From assembly GCA_964402405.1 (NCBI GenBank), contig CAYOCE010000034.1:1-14720 (forward strand): a DNA stretch of 14,720 bases, in the 5' to 3' direction. Position 1 is the stretch's first letter; every line of letters starts with the position of its first letter. The notes below the pieces were generated by a model, which did no database searches, had not been told where the DNA came from, and worked only from the letters and a program-made list of their open reading frames with translations. This stretch comes from CAYOCE01 sp964402405. Its GTDB lineage: Bacteria; Pseudomonadota; Alphaproteobacteria; UBA7879. Shown one piece after another: positions 1-6,959 of the stretch. Both the position numbers and the translations under genes were made by a program.

Positions 1-1
1 G

Positions 2-283
2 GATCATTTTAGTAGAATTGATACTACACACGGTGGAGGAACTCAGATATTTCTAGCGAAAGCTGATACAATATACAGGGTAGGTCCTGTACCAATTTCT
101 GAAAATATTTATGTAGAGCCTGATATGGCTGAATGGACTGAAGAGCAAGAGGCTGCCTACAGAATTATAGGACCTAATAGCTCCAGTGATCGTCATCAAC
201 TTGATTTTCTAGAAATGACAGATAGAGTATTTAATTTGGGAGAATTAAGAGACGGGCTAGCCGCTTTAGTAAACCCAGCTTAA
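2..283 (+). CDS. C-terminal part of an unrecognised protein, cut by the window edge
   Basis: A frame open from the first bases of the window runs 93 codons to TAA at 281-283. It has no start of its own, so the gene begins upstream of the window. The visible part is acidic and soluble. It contains a Gly-rich HGGGTQIF segment, an EWTEEQEAA stretch and a short helical C-terminus ending LVNPA. No membrane segment, signal or catalytic motif can be seen, and I do not recognise the family. The next gene on the same strand starts 33 bp later with its own strong ribosome binding site, so the two may be co-transcribed. Support for coding is the uninterrupted frame with protein-like composition up to a stop just before the next gene. 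A short internal start (Met42) exists but would discard plausible coding sequence. Confidence 0.6.
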   Translation, partial: DHFSRIDTTHGGGTQIFLAKADTIYRVGPVPISENIYVEPDMAEWTEEQEAAYRIIGPNSSSDRHQLDFLEMTDRVFNLGELRDGLAALVNPA

Positions 284-316
284 GTTAATTTAATATTTTG
301 TAGAAGGAGATGAAAA

Positions 317-1126
317 ATGAAAAAGATTATAAGATTATTTGGTATAATATTAGTATGCTCTGGTTTTTACTCTTGTGTAATAGCCTCCCAAAGTGAAGAA
401 TATATAATTGTAGAAGCGCCGCGCATAAGGGGCATATGTCAAGAATCTTTAGGCGAACTTCAGCAGTTAAGAGACCTATTAGGCACCCAGGAATATAAAG
501 ATTCTATTGGGCAGGATATACCAACAAAAAATATTCATTATAGTGTTGTTAGGCAATTAGAGGGCGACTTTAGAAAGATGAAGCAGACACTACAGGAAGA
601 TAAGCTGCCTACAATAGGGATCTCAAGTAATTTGCTTCAAGTAGCAAGAGAAATTAGGGATTTTAATTTTGCAGGTACTACAAGGTATATAGCAGACCAG
701 ATGGGTGCTTTCATAACAGACTATGATTTGCAAGAATGGGAAGATTTCTCAGAAACGTTAAGCTGTTTTGAAAGAATTACTGATTTATACAAGAAAGTTG
801 AGACGAATTATACACAGCTCATAATTTTCCAAGGTACCCTTGCCACAAAAATGGAATTTGATGAAAGACAACTTAAGCTCCAACAAGACCTTCAAAGGCA
901 GCAAGCGGAAAGAGAGCATCAGCAAGGACAGCCAGCCTTAACTATTACCTCTGTAGAGGAAGGATCTTTTGGAAAAAGAGTTTTTACAATTTCTATACCT
1001 GTTACTCAAGCTCTTTCAACTGGAGCCTCTTCAGGAGTAGGATTAGAAACACTTCAGACATTAACAAGAAACCTAGGGCAACAAAATCCATTTTTGGAAA
1101 GACCAGTAGACTCCCCTACAAGTTAA
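317..1126 (+). CDS. Exported protein of unknown function with glutamine-rich coiled coil
   Basis: The 269-residue product begins with a basic MKK and a hydrophobic stretch (about residues 4-22), a Sec signal peptide probably cut near VIAS-QS (residues 21-26). Cys20 sits in FYSC, which is a poor lipobox, so a lipoprotein is less likely than a soluble exported protein. The mature part is predicted mostly helical. Residues about 180-204 are rich in Gln, Glu and Arg and look like a coiled coil. The C-terminal 65 residues are Ser/Thr/Gly-rich and less ordered. The start is well supported: GAAGGAG lies 7-8 bases before the ATG. It follows a truncated ORF on the same strand and converges with glmS downstream. 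No family is recognised. The setting suggests one of several exported accessory proteins in this region, possibly acting at the envelope or on a host, but that is inference. Confidence 0.8.
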   Translation: MKKIIRLFGIILVCSGFYSCVIASQSEEYIIVEAPRIRGICQESLGELQQLRDLLGTQEYKDSIGQDIPTKNIHYSVVRQLEGDFRKMKQTLQEDKLPTIGISSNLLQVAREIRDFNFAGTTRYIADQMGAFITDYDLQEWEDFSETLSCFERITDLYKKVETNYTQLIIFQGTLATKMEFDERQLKLQQDLQRQQAEREHQQGQPALTITSVEEGSFGKRVFTISIPVTQALSTGASSGVGLETLQTLTRNLGQQNPFLERPVDSPTS

Positions 1127-1189
1127 GGGAGCATCTTTGATCAATACATTTCTTCATACGAAGGGCTTACTCCGTGGGGTAGTCAACTC

Positions 1190-3010
1190 CTACTCCACTG
1201 TAACAGATTTGGCCAGATTCCTAGGTTGATCCACATCTGTTCCTTTTAGGACAGCTGTGTAGTAGGCCAGCAATTGCACAGGAACTGTACACAGAAGCGG
1301 ATGCATAAAGGGGGCAACCTCTGGCAAAATCAGGCGGAACTTTAGTTGACCTTGAAAGGCCTTATCTCCCTTGCGATCCGTAATTAAAATCACGCTTGCG
1401 CCGCGCGCCATAATTTCCTGCACATTGGAAATTGTTTTCTCAAACAAAGAATCAAAGGGGGCAATCACCACCACGGGTACTTTTTCATCAATCAGGGCAA
1501 TGGGGCCATGTTTTAATTCTCCTGCTGCATAGGCCTCGGTATGGATATAGGAAATTTCCTTTAGCTTTAAAGCACCTTCCAGAGCAATGGGGAAATTGGT
1601 GCCACGACCCAAGTAAATAATGTTTTGGGCCTCTGATAAATAATGGGCAATATCCTTCAGTTGGGACTGCAAATCTAAGGCCTCCGCCACCGCACTGGGG
1701 ATCGTCAGCAGCGCTTGGGTTAGAGACACTTCTTCTTCCCTTGAAATCGTTTTGCGCGCCTTCGCCAGGCATACGGTAAAGGACGCCAGCACCATCAATT
1801 GGGCCATGAAGGCCTTGGTAGAGGCAACACCAATTTCAGGACCTGCGTGAATTTCCAAAACGGCATCACATTCCCGGGCAATGGAACTTTCGGGCACATT
1901 CACCACCGCAATGGTTTTTTGTCCTTTGGACTTTGCATACCTAAGGGCTGCCAAGGTATCCGCTGTCTCACCCGATTGGGAAATAAACATGGACACCCCC
2001 CGTGTGCTGAGAGGGGGCTCGCGATATCTGAATTCGGAAGCAATATCAACCGTAACAGGAACTTTTGCATACTTTTCCACCCAGTATTTAGCAACGGAGG
2101 CCGCATAAAAGGATGTTCCACAGGCAACGATTGTCAGGGTATCAATTTCCGCTAAAAAGGGGCAAACCGTTGGACATTCAATAGTGCCGGTGGCTGTATT
2201 TAGAAAGGATTGCAGAGCATCCCCCAATACGCTGGGTTGCTCAAAAATTTCCTTTTCCATAAAGTGGCGATAATCCCCTTTGCCAATCATGGCCCCTGAT
2301 AAATTGGTTTTTTTGACGGGGCGGGTGACAACCTGATTCCCGTGATAAATAGCAAAAGAATCTTTATGAATTTCCGCCCAATCGTCTTCTTCTAGATAAC
2401 AAATATCTTTGGTGAAGGGCGCAAGGGCCATGGCATCGGATCCCACAAACATTTCCCCCTCGCCAATTCCAATGGCCAAGGGACTGCCGCGTCTCGCGCA
2501 AATGATTAAATCATCATGCCCCTTAAACAGCATAGCAAGGGCAAAGGCGCCATGGAGTTTATTTAGGGTTAAATAGGCGGCATCTTTGGGCGATTTGCCT
2601 TCCTTTAGGAATTGGGTTAGTTGATGAACCACCACCTCGGTATCTGTATCGCTGGAAAACACATGACCTAGTTTTTCCAAGTCTGCCCTCAGGGTCGCAA
2701 AGTTTTCGATGATGCCATTATGCACAACCGCTACTGAATCATTACTATGGGGATGGGCATTTTCCTTATTAGGAATGCCATGAGTAGCCCACCGAGTATG
2801 ACCAATACCGATAGTGCCAGAAATGGGGCAGGTCGCGATGAGGGATTCTAAATTGCTGATTTTCCCAGGGCTACGACGACGTTCAATGGCTTGATTTGTG
2901 ATCACCGCAATCCCTGAGGAATCATATCCGCGATATTCAAGCCTCTTGAGGCAATCGACCAACAACGGCGCCACATTTTTATTGCTAATAATGCCAATAA
3001 TTCCACACAT
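1190..3010 (-). CDS. glmS: Glutamine--fructose-6-phosphate aminotransferase (isomerizing)
   Basis: GlmS converts fructose-6-phosphate and glutamine to glucosamine-6-phosphate and glutamate. This is the committed step toward UDP-GlcNAc for peptidoglycan and lipopolysaccharide, and it is cytosolic. The 606 residues match the usual ~600-610. The N-terminal glutaminase domain begins MCGIIGI, with nucleophile Cys2 exposed after Met removal, and has GHTRWATHG (about 70-78) and HNGIIEN (97-103). Two SIS domains follow: the first has ACGTSFYA, SQSGETADTLAAL and GVASTKAF, the second LGRGTNFPIALEGALKLKE and GELKHGPIALI. The C-terminal DQPRNLAKSVTVE carries the conserved lysine (residue 601) that in the E. 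coli enzyme acts on the sugar phosphate. The ATG is preceded by AAGGA at normal spacing. It lies downstream of glmU on the same strand, with only a repeat element between them. I see no glmS ribozyme. Confidence 0.98.
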   Translation of the reverse strand: MCGIIGIISNKNVAPLLVDCLKRLEYRGYDSSGIAVITNQAIERRRSPGKISNLESLIATCPISGTIGIGHTRWATHGIPNKENAHPHSNDSVAVVHNGIIENFATLRADLEKLGHVFSSDTDTEVVVHQLTQFLKEGKSPKDAAYLTLNKLHGAFALAMLFKGHDDLIICARRGSPLAIGIGEGEMFVGSDAMALAPFTKDICYLEEDDWAEIHKDSFAIYHGNQVVTRPVKKTNLSGAMIGKGDYRHFMEKEIFEQPSVLGDALQSFLNTATGTIECPTVCPFLAEIDTLTIVACGTSFYAASVAKYWVEKYAKVPVTVDIASEFRYREPPLSTRGVSMFISQSGETADTLAALRYAKSKGQKTIAVVNVPESSIARECDAVLEIHAGPEIGVASTKAFMAQLMVLASFTVCLAKARKTISREEEVSLTQALLTIPSAVAEALDLQSQLKDIAHYLSEAQNIIYLGRGTNFPIALEGALKLKEISYIHTEAYAAGELKHGPIALIDEKVPVVVIAPFDSLFEKTISNVQEIMARGASVILITDRKGDKAFQGQLKFRLILPEVAPFMHPLLCTVPVQLLAYYTAVLKGTDVDQPRNLAKSVTVE

Positions 3011-3032
3011 CTTAATTAATCCTTCTTTTTTG

Positions 3033-3195
3033 TTTACAAAGTGATGACTACGTCATCTCATGTGTGCTGGATCCCTCGACGACGTTCGCTGCGCTCACTG
3101 CTCGGGATGACAACATCAGCGTCATCCTGAGCCGCGAGCTTTAGCGAGCGTGTCGAAGGATCCAGTACATATGGGAGGACGCAGTCCTCACCTTT
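3033..3195. repeat. Inverted pair of an ~80-bp dispersed repeat, core ends facing inward
   Basis: Two diverged copies of one repeat unit lie head to head: unit 1 at 3033-3111 and unit 1' at 3121-3195 (reverse complement), meeting as GGATGAC, 9 bases, GTCATCC. Each unit consists of an outer small hairpin, then TGGATCC and a (C/T)TCGAC..CGCTCGCT-type core, then GGATGAC. The outer hairpins are GATGAC-TAC-GTCATC (3043-3057) and GAGGAC-GCA-GTCCTC (3175-3189): both are fully paired although their stems differ. The pair fills the glmU-glmS gap almost exactly, ending 9 bp before the glmU stop and starting just ahead of the glmS ribosome binding site. A transcript through it could fold into a long hairpin. 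The same unit recurs at 11566-11728 in the opposite arrangement. No transposase is encoded, so this is a non-autonomous repeat of REP/MITE-like character. Confidence 0.9.
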
Positions 3196-3203
3196 CTTTT
3201 TCT

Positions 3204-4550
3204 TCATGTAGAGACTGTATTCTTTTTACTTCTAAAAGTCTTTGCGCCATTTTCAATATTTTTTTGCAACCCTCGGGCAATGCCCATGGCATGGGGATCC
3301 ACATCCTTGGTGATCACGCTGCCTGCCCCGATAATGGACATATCCCCAATGGTAACGGGGGCCACAAGGGCTGTGTTGGATCCAATAAAGGCCCCTTGTC
3401 CAATGACGGTTTTATGTTTATGGAACCCATCATAATTGCAGGTAATGGTCCCTGCCCCAATGTTGGCTTTAGCGCCAACAACAGCGTCCCCAATATAGCT
3501 TAGATGATTTACCTTGGCGCCTTCATGAATGGTGGATTGTTTGATTTCCACAAAGTTTCCAATGTGAGCGCCAGATTTAATAACAGCACCAGGCCTTAGA
3601 CGGGCGAAGGGGCCAATGATGGCGTTTTCTTCGATGGTAGCCCTCTCCAAATAACTAAAGGCCTTGATACGACTCCCGGTTCCAACAGATACTCCTGGCC
3701 CAAAGTGTACATTTTCTTCGATGGTAACATCGGAAGCTAGCTGAGTATCAAAGCTAAAATAAACAGAATCCGGATCCTTCAGGGTCACCCCTTGATCCAA
3801 GGCATTCTGACGCCATTTCTGCTGCAAAATCTTTTCCGCATTTGCCAAATCCGATCGATTGTTAATGCCCAGCAATTCCTGACTAGAGACCTCTACCACG
3901 CCTGTTTTGTGCCCAGCATTTTTAGCAAGGGCAATCAAATCCGTTAGGTAATATTCTCCCTTGGCATTATGGTTGGTTAACTTATCCAACAGGGCTAGCA
4001 ACACGTTACGGTCAAGTAACATGACCCCGGAATTGCAGAGAGTGTTTTTTTGTTGTTCTGGAGTTGTATCCAGATGTTCAATAATCTGGGTCACATATCC
4101 ATCTGAATCTAGAAAAATCCGACCGTAGCTATGATTTTCCTGCACCTGCATCCCTAGCACAACAATAGAAATGGAGTTCTTTGCCTTAAAATTCCACATC
4201 CTTTTTAAAGTTTCTGATTCAATCAGCGGCGTGTCTCCAAATAAAACAAAAACATCTCCCTGATGAGATTCGATGAAAGAGCGTGCTATTATCACCGCAT
4301 GTCCCGTTCCCAACGGAGGATCTTGAACAATGGTAGGATGGGGGCTAACGGTTTTTTGAATATCACCTGCATTCTTGGAAATAACAATGCCTATATCCTT
4401 ACATGCGATGGCCTCAAGGGTAGAGATCACATAGCCAATCACAGGCCTCCCCCCCAAATCGTGAAGGACTTTGGAGGTGTTAGACTTCATTCGGGTGCTG
4501 TGACCCGCCGCTAAAACTAAGGCGACACATGTATTAATATTTTGATTCAT
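3204..4550 (-). CDS. glmU: Bifunctional GlcNAc-1-phosphate uridylyltransferase / glucosamine-1-phosphate acetyltransferase
   Basis: GlmU acetylates glucosamine-1-phosphate with acetyl-CoA and then couples the product to UTP to give UDP-GlcNAc, the last two steps of the cytosolic pathway that GlmS opens. The 448 residues match the family (~450). The N-terminal nucleotidyltransferase has LVLAAGHSTRMKSNTSKVLH (11-30; the usual GKGT reads GHST), QDPPLGTGHA (76-85) and FGDTPLI (104-110). The C-terminal left-handed beta-helix shows hexapeptide repeats from about residue 255. It includes RLRPGA, NFVEIK, the catalytic histidine of NHLSYIGDA (about His349) and NYDGFHKHKTVIG. The ribosome binding site is weak. 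It is divergent from the exported-protein gene at 4713 and likely co-oriented in one unit with glmS. The phosphoglucosamine mutase GlmM needed between the two steps is not in the window. Confidence 0.98.
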   Translation of the reverse strand: MNQNINTCVALVLAAGHSTRMKSNTSKVLHDLGGRPVIGYVISTLEAIACKDIGIVISKNAGDIQKTVSPHPTIVQDPPLGTGHAVIIARSFIESHQGDVFVLFGDTPLIESETLKRMWNFKAKNSISIVVLGMQVQENHSYGRIFLDSDGYVTQIIEHLDTTPEQQKNTLCNSGVMLLDRNVLLALLDKLTNHNAKGEYYLTDLIALAKNAGHKTGVVEVSSQELLGINNRSDLANAEKILQQKWRQNALDQGVTLKDPDSVYFSFDTQLASDVTIEENVHFGPGVSVGTGSRIKAFSYLERATIEENAIIGPFARLRPGAVIKSGAHIGNFVEIKQSTIHEGAKVNHLSYIGDAVVGAKANIGAGTITCNYDGFHKHKTVIGQGAFIGSNTALVAPVTIGDMSIIGAGSVITKDVDPHAMGIARGLQKNIENGAKTFRSKKNTVST

Positions 4551-4648
4551 ATCTTTACCATAAACAAAATTATCCCAGTCGCATAGAGATCCTTTGACAA
4601 AATTTTATGACAATAGATTACAAATATCTAAGTAGCAGATTTTGAATA

Positions 4649-4682
4649 CTCTTGAAATTTCTATTGATGAGCATTATATAAT
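4649..4682 (+). promoter_or_regulatory. Putative sigma70-type promoter of the 4713 gene
   Basis: TTGAAA (4652-4657) is followed after 17 bp by TATATA (4675-4680), or after 19 bp by the consensus TATAAT (4677-4682). This lies about 30 bp before the start codon. The 12 bases CTCTTGAAATTT around the -35 (4649-4660) recur exactly in front of the paralogous gene at 12860. Confidence 0.55.
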
Positions 4683-4712
4683 AAATAGATTTAAATTAAT
4701 GGGTGTTTTAAA

Positions 4713-6368
4713 ATGAAAAAAATAAATAGACAAATTAAGAACATGCTAATTTTAGTAATTGCCGTCTTTTATGGGGAATATACTTTTTCCGCAGAGCTTA
4801 CACAGGATTTAAATAACCTTCAACAATTTATTTCTACGGGGGTAGTGGTCAACAAAGGCTATCCTGAAGAATTGAAAAAAGAAACTTCAAACATTATTAA
4901 AAAATCATTTGATGTTACAAATCAATTAATTGCTAAAACAAGAGTCAATGAAAAAGATACAACCTGCATCCTAAGAAATTATGTACTCCTCTTGCGTTAT
5001 TATCAAAAAGCTTATGATCATACTCTAAAAACCCTATTATCCCGATTTCCTGATATGTCTTTACAGACTACAGAGGATATGTTGGAAAGCAAAAGAACTA
5101 CATTTCAAAATTTTTCCGACGCTTGTTTAAAAGCTTGTGGCTTTACCGAAAAAATTGGGTTTCAAGCTCTTGATGAAGATGCTATGAAACTAATTTTTAT
5201 TTATCATAAAGATGATGATGGGCGATACAGCACTGCTTTGCTAGAGCCTGATGAGGCCGGATTTTTTTCCTGTTTTAGCCGCAATTATAATTCTACAGAA
5301 TTAGATAAAACCCGAGGTTTTATAGTACATGTTCCTACGTTAACAAATATTAAAATAGGTACTAAAGCTGGTTTATATGTAAGATTCTCTCCAGCAGGTG
5401 ATCTCATAAAATTTCCCCATTATCACATTGTACGACAATTATCTTCAGCAGAGCAAGTTAGATATCCTCTATGTATAAATGCAACTATGCCTCTCCCCCC
5501 TTTATTAAAAGAAATTGTCAATATGCCTGAATTTGCAGAGAACAATTCAAGTATTTTTATTCCCATGCCTAGTCCCGAGGAAGAACAGCAGGCAGAGAAA
5601 GAATTTTTAAAAATGATTATGGAAAGCCAAGATAATCGTCTAAAAGCAAAGGCCGCCCATTTCGTTAAGGCAATGGTAGAGTTACAACAAAATGCTGCTA
5701 TTGGTACTTCTTCAGGAAGTGAGACTCCAGAGAATAGAGCTTTGGCCATTACTTCAACATTTTCAGGTGTTTTAGATATACTCAGAGATCCAACAATAGA
5801 AATTTTAGAAGAAGATTTAGAAGAAAAGTTAGAGTCAATACAAGGAGAGGTTCTACATGTAGATCCCCCTGTAGATCCTGAAGAATTTTTAACCAACAGA
5901 CTGTTTGCTCTGGATGAGGCCATTCGCCTACAACAAGAAGCAATAAGTCGCAGGGTAGCAAATGACGTTTTAAGTTCATCAACGCAAGAAAACAAGAAAA
6001 AAGGTAAAAGCGGTAAACCTCAGCATCGCAGAGATCGCAATAAGGTTGCGGCTAGCGCCGGCTCTACCTCTAGCTCATCTTCTGCCCCCATTAATGCTCG
6101 GGCTTCTGGTACATCCTCCAGAGCCCCAATAATAGGTGAAAAAACAACCACATGGGAAGAGTATAATAAAATTTTGCTTACCTATATCATGAACTCTCCA
6201 GAGTTCGAAGATGGTGTAAATTACAGCATTAAGGGAGATCATTTAACAATACATGGACCAAACGGAAACTGTACCACTCTTCTTAAAGGAGCTAAAGACC
6301 TCCCTGGATTTTTAGCCAGGAAATATTTTTCAAAGGCCCTGAAAAAACTATTTAATGGGGATCATTAA
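4713..6368 (+). CDS. Large exported protein, paralogue of the 12860 gene, with Lys-rich linker and small C-terminal domain
   Basis: The 551-residue product has a Sec signal peptide (about 1-27, cut after TFSA). The N-terminal half is largely helical (residues 28-160). A beta-rich middle follows (about 165-260), containing FIYHKDDDGRYS, then a conserved helical block (262-320) with FIPMPSPEEE. Next come a helix at 388-418 (DPEEFLTNRLFALDEAIRLQQEA), a strongly basic linker (428-444), a Ser-rich linker (447-469) and a small C-terminal domain (478-548). The 558-residue protein at 12860 has the same architecture and alignable blocks, so the two are diverged paralogues. No known enzyme family is recognised. 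The C-terminal domain (helix, hairpin with Gly-x-His, helix) vaguely recalls a HicA-type double-stranded-RNA-binding fold, which is inference only. The ribosome binding site is weak (GGGTG). It is probably secreted or periplasmic. Confidence 0.82.
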   Translation: MKKINRQIKNMLILVIAVFYGEYTFSAELTQDLNNLQQFISTGVVVNKGYPEELKKETSNIIKKSFDVTNQLIAKTRVNEKDTTCILRNYVLLLRYYQKAYDHTLKTLLSRFPDMSLQTTEDMLESKRTTFQNFSDACLKACGFTEKIGFQALDEDAMKLIFIYHKDDDGRYSTALLEPDEAGFFSCFSRNYNSTELDKTRGFIVHVPTLTNIKIGTKAGLYVRFSPAGDLIKFPHYHIVRQLSSAEQVRYPLCINATMPLPPLLKEIVNMPEFAENNSSIFIPMPSPEEEQQAEKEFLKMIMESQDNRLKAKAAHFVKAMVELQQNAAIGTSSGSETPENRALAITSTFSGVLDILRDPTIEILEEDLEEKLESIQGEVLHVDPPVDPEEFLTNRLFALDEAIRLQQEAISRRVANDVLSSSTQENKKKGKSGKPQHRRDRNKVAASAGSTSSSSSAPINARASGTSSRAPIIGEKTTTWEEYNKILLTYIMNSPEFEDGVNYSIKGDHLTIHGPNGNCTTLLKGAKDLPGFLARKYFSKALKKLFNGDH

Positions 6369-6405
6369 TTTAGAGTCTTGTGACCCTTTAATAATGGGCC
6401 ATGGA

Positions 6406-6942
6406 CTAAAGAGCGACTAGAATCATCACCATTTGCTTTCCCTCCATTTTAGGAGAGAATTCAACTTTACCAATATCTTCAATATCGATGCACATGCGAT
6501 CAAGAATCCGGCGACCCAGTTCTTGGTGGGTGATTTCACGACCACGATAACGAACTGTTACTTTGACTTTGTTGCCTTCACCCAAAAACTTGCGCACGCT
6601 TTTTAATTTAATCTGATAATCATTTTCACCCGTGACTGGACGCAATTTGATTTCTTTGATTTCAACAACTTTTTGATTTTTCTTGGCCTCGGCCTTTTTC
6701 TTCTGTTGTTCGTATTTATATTTACCACTATCTAAAATCTTGCAAACAGGTGGTTCCGCTGTTGGGGAGATTTCAATGAGATCCAATCCCACATTTGCAG
6801 CTAAATCAAGGGCAGCCCTTAGGCTCATCACGCCCAGCATGCCCCCATCTTGGTCAATGACCCTAACTGTTGCTGCTGTAATTTCCTGGTTCATGCGGGT
6901 ACCGTCCTGGTCACGCACGCGTCCGTTTACGATCTTAGAAAT
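6406..6942 (-). CDS. infC: Translation initiation factor IF-3, probable ATT start
   Basis: IF-3 binds the 30S subunit, prevents premature 50S joining and checks start codon and initiator tRNA. The N-domain shows MNQEITAATVRVIDQDG, MSLRAALDLA and DLIEISPTAEPPVCKILD. A Lys-rich linker follows (KYKYEQQKKKAEAKK), then the C-domain with EIKLRPVTGENDYQIKLK, VRYRGREITHQELG and KMEGKQMVMILV. A start at TTG (6948) gives 180 residues, but its AAGGAG (6951-6956) would be only 2 bases away. The ATT two codons further in (6940-6942) lies 8 bases from the same AAGGAG, the optimal distance. ATT is the known autoregulated infC start codon in E. coli, so I place the start there (178 residues). The later ATG at 6892-6894 would remove conserved N-terminal sequence and has no good ribosome binding site. 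It directly follows thrS; rpmI and rplT do not follow it, and the next gene is convergent. Confidence 0.95.
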   Translation of the reverse strand: MSKIVNGRVRDQDGTRMNQEITAATVRVIDQDGGMLGVMSLRAALDLAANVGLDLIEISPTAEPPVCKILDSGKYKYEQQKKKAEAKKNQKVVEIKEIKLRPVTGENDYQIKLKSVRKFLGEGNKVKVTVRYRGREITHQELGRRILDRMCIDIEDIGKVEFSPKMEGKQMVMILVAL

Positions 6943-6950
6943 GTTCAATT

Positions 6951-6956
6951 CTCCTT
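6951..6956 (-). promoter_or_regulatory. Ribosome binding site deciding the infC start
   Basis: On the minus strand AAGGAG begins 3 bases after the thrS stop codon (6960-6962). It is 2 bases from an in-frame TTG and 8 bases from an in-frame ATT. The spacing favours ATT, the hallmark infC start that IF-3 itself represses. Confidence 0.7.
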
Positions 6957-6959
6957 AAG

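Noticed and set aside
317..400. Lipoprotein signal at Cys20 of the 317 gene product
   Set aside because: FYSC lacks the usual Leu/Val/Ile at -3, while a signal peptidase I site follows; not strong enough to call.
3033..3195. CRISPR array
   Set aside because: The repeats are inverted pairs of ~80 bp, not regularly spaced short direct repeats, and no cas genes are present.
3011..3203. glmS ribozyme/riboswitch upstream of glmS
   Set aside because: That element is typical of Gram-positive bacteria. The interval here is fully explained by the inverted repeat and the glmS ribosome binding site.
5423..5995. Minus-strand 190-codon frame inside the 4713 gene
   Set aside because: It is an antisense shadow; the plus-strand frame is supported by its signal peptide and alignment to the 12860 product.
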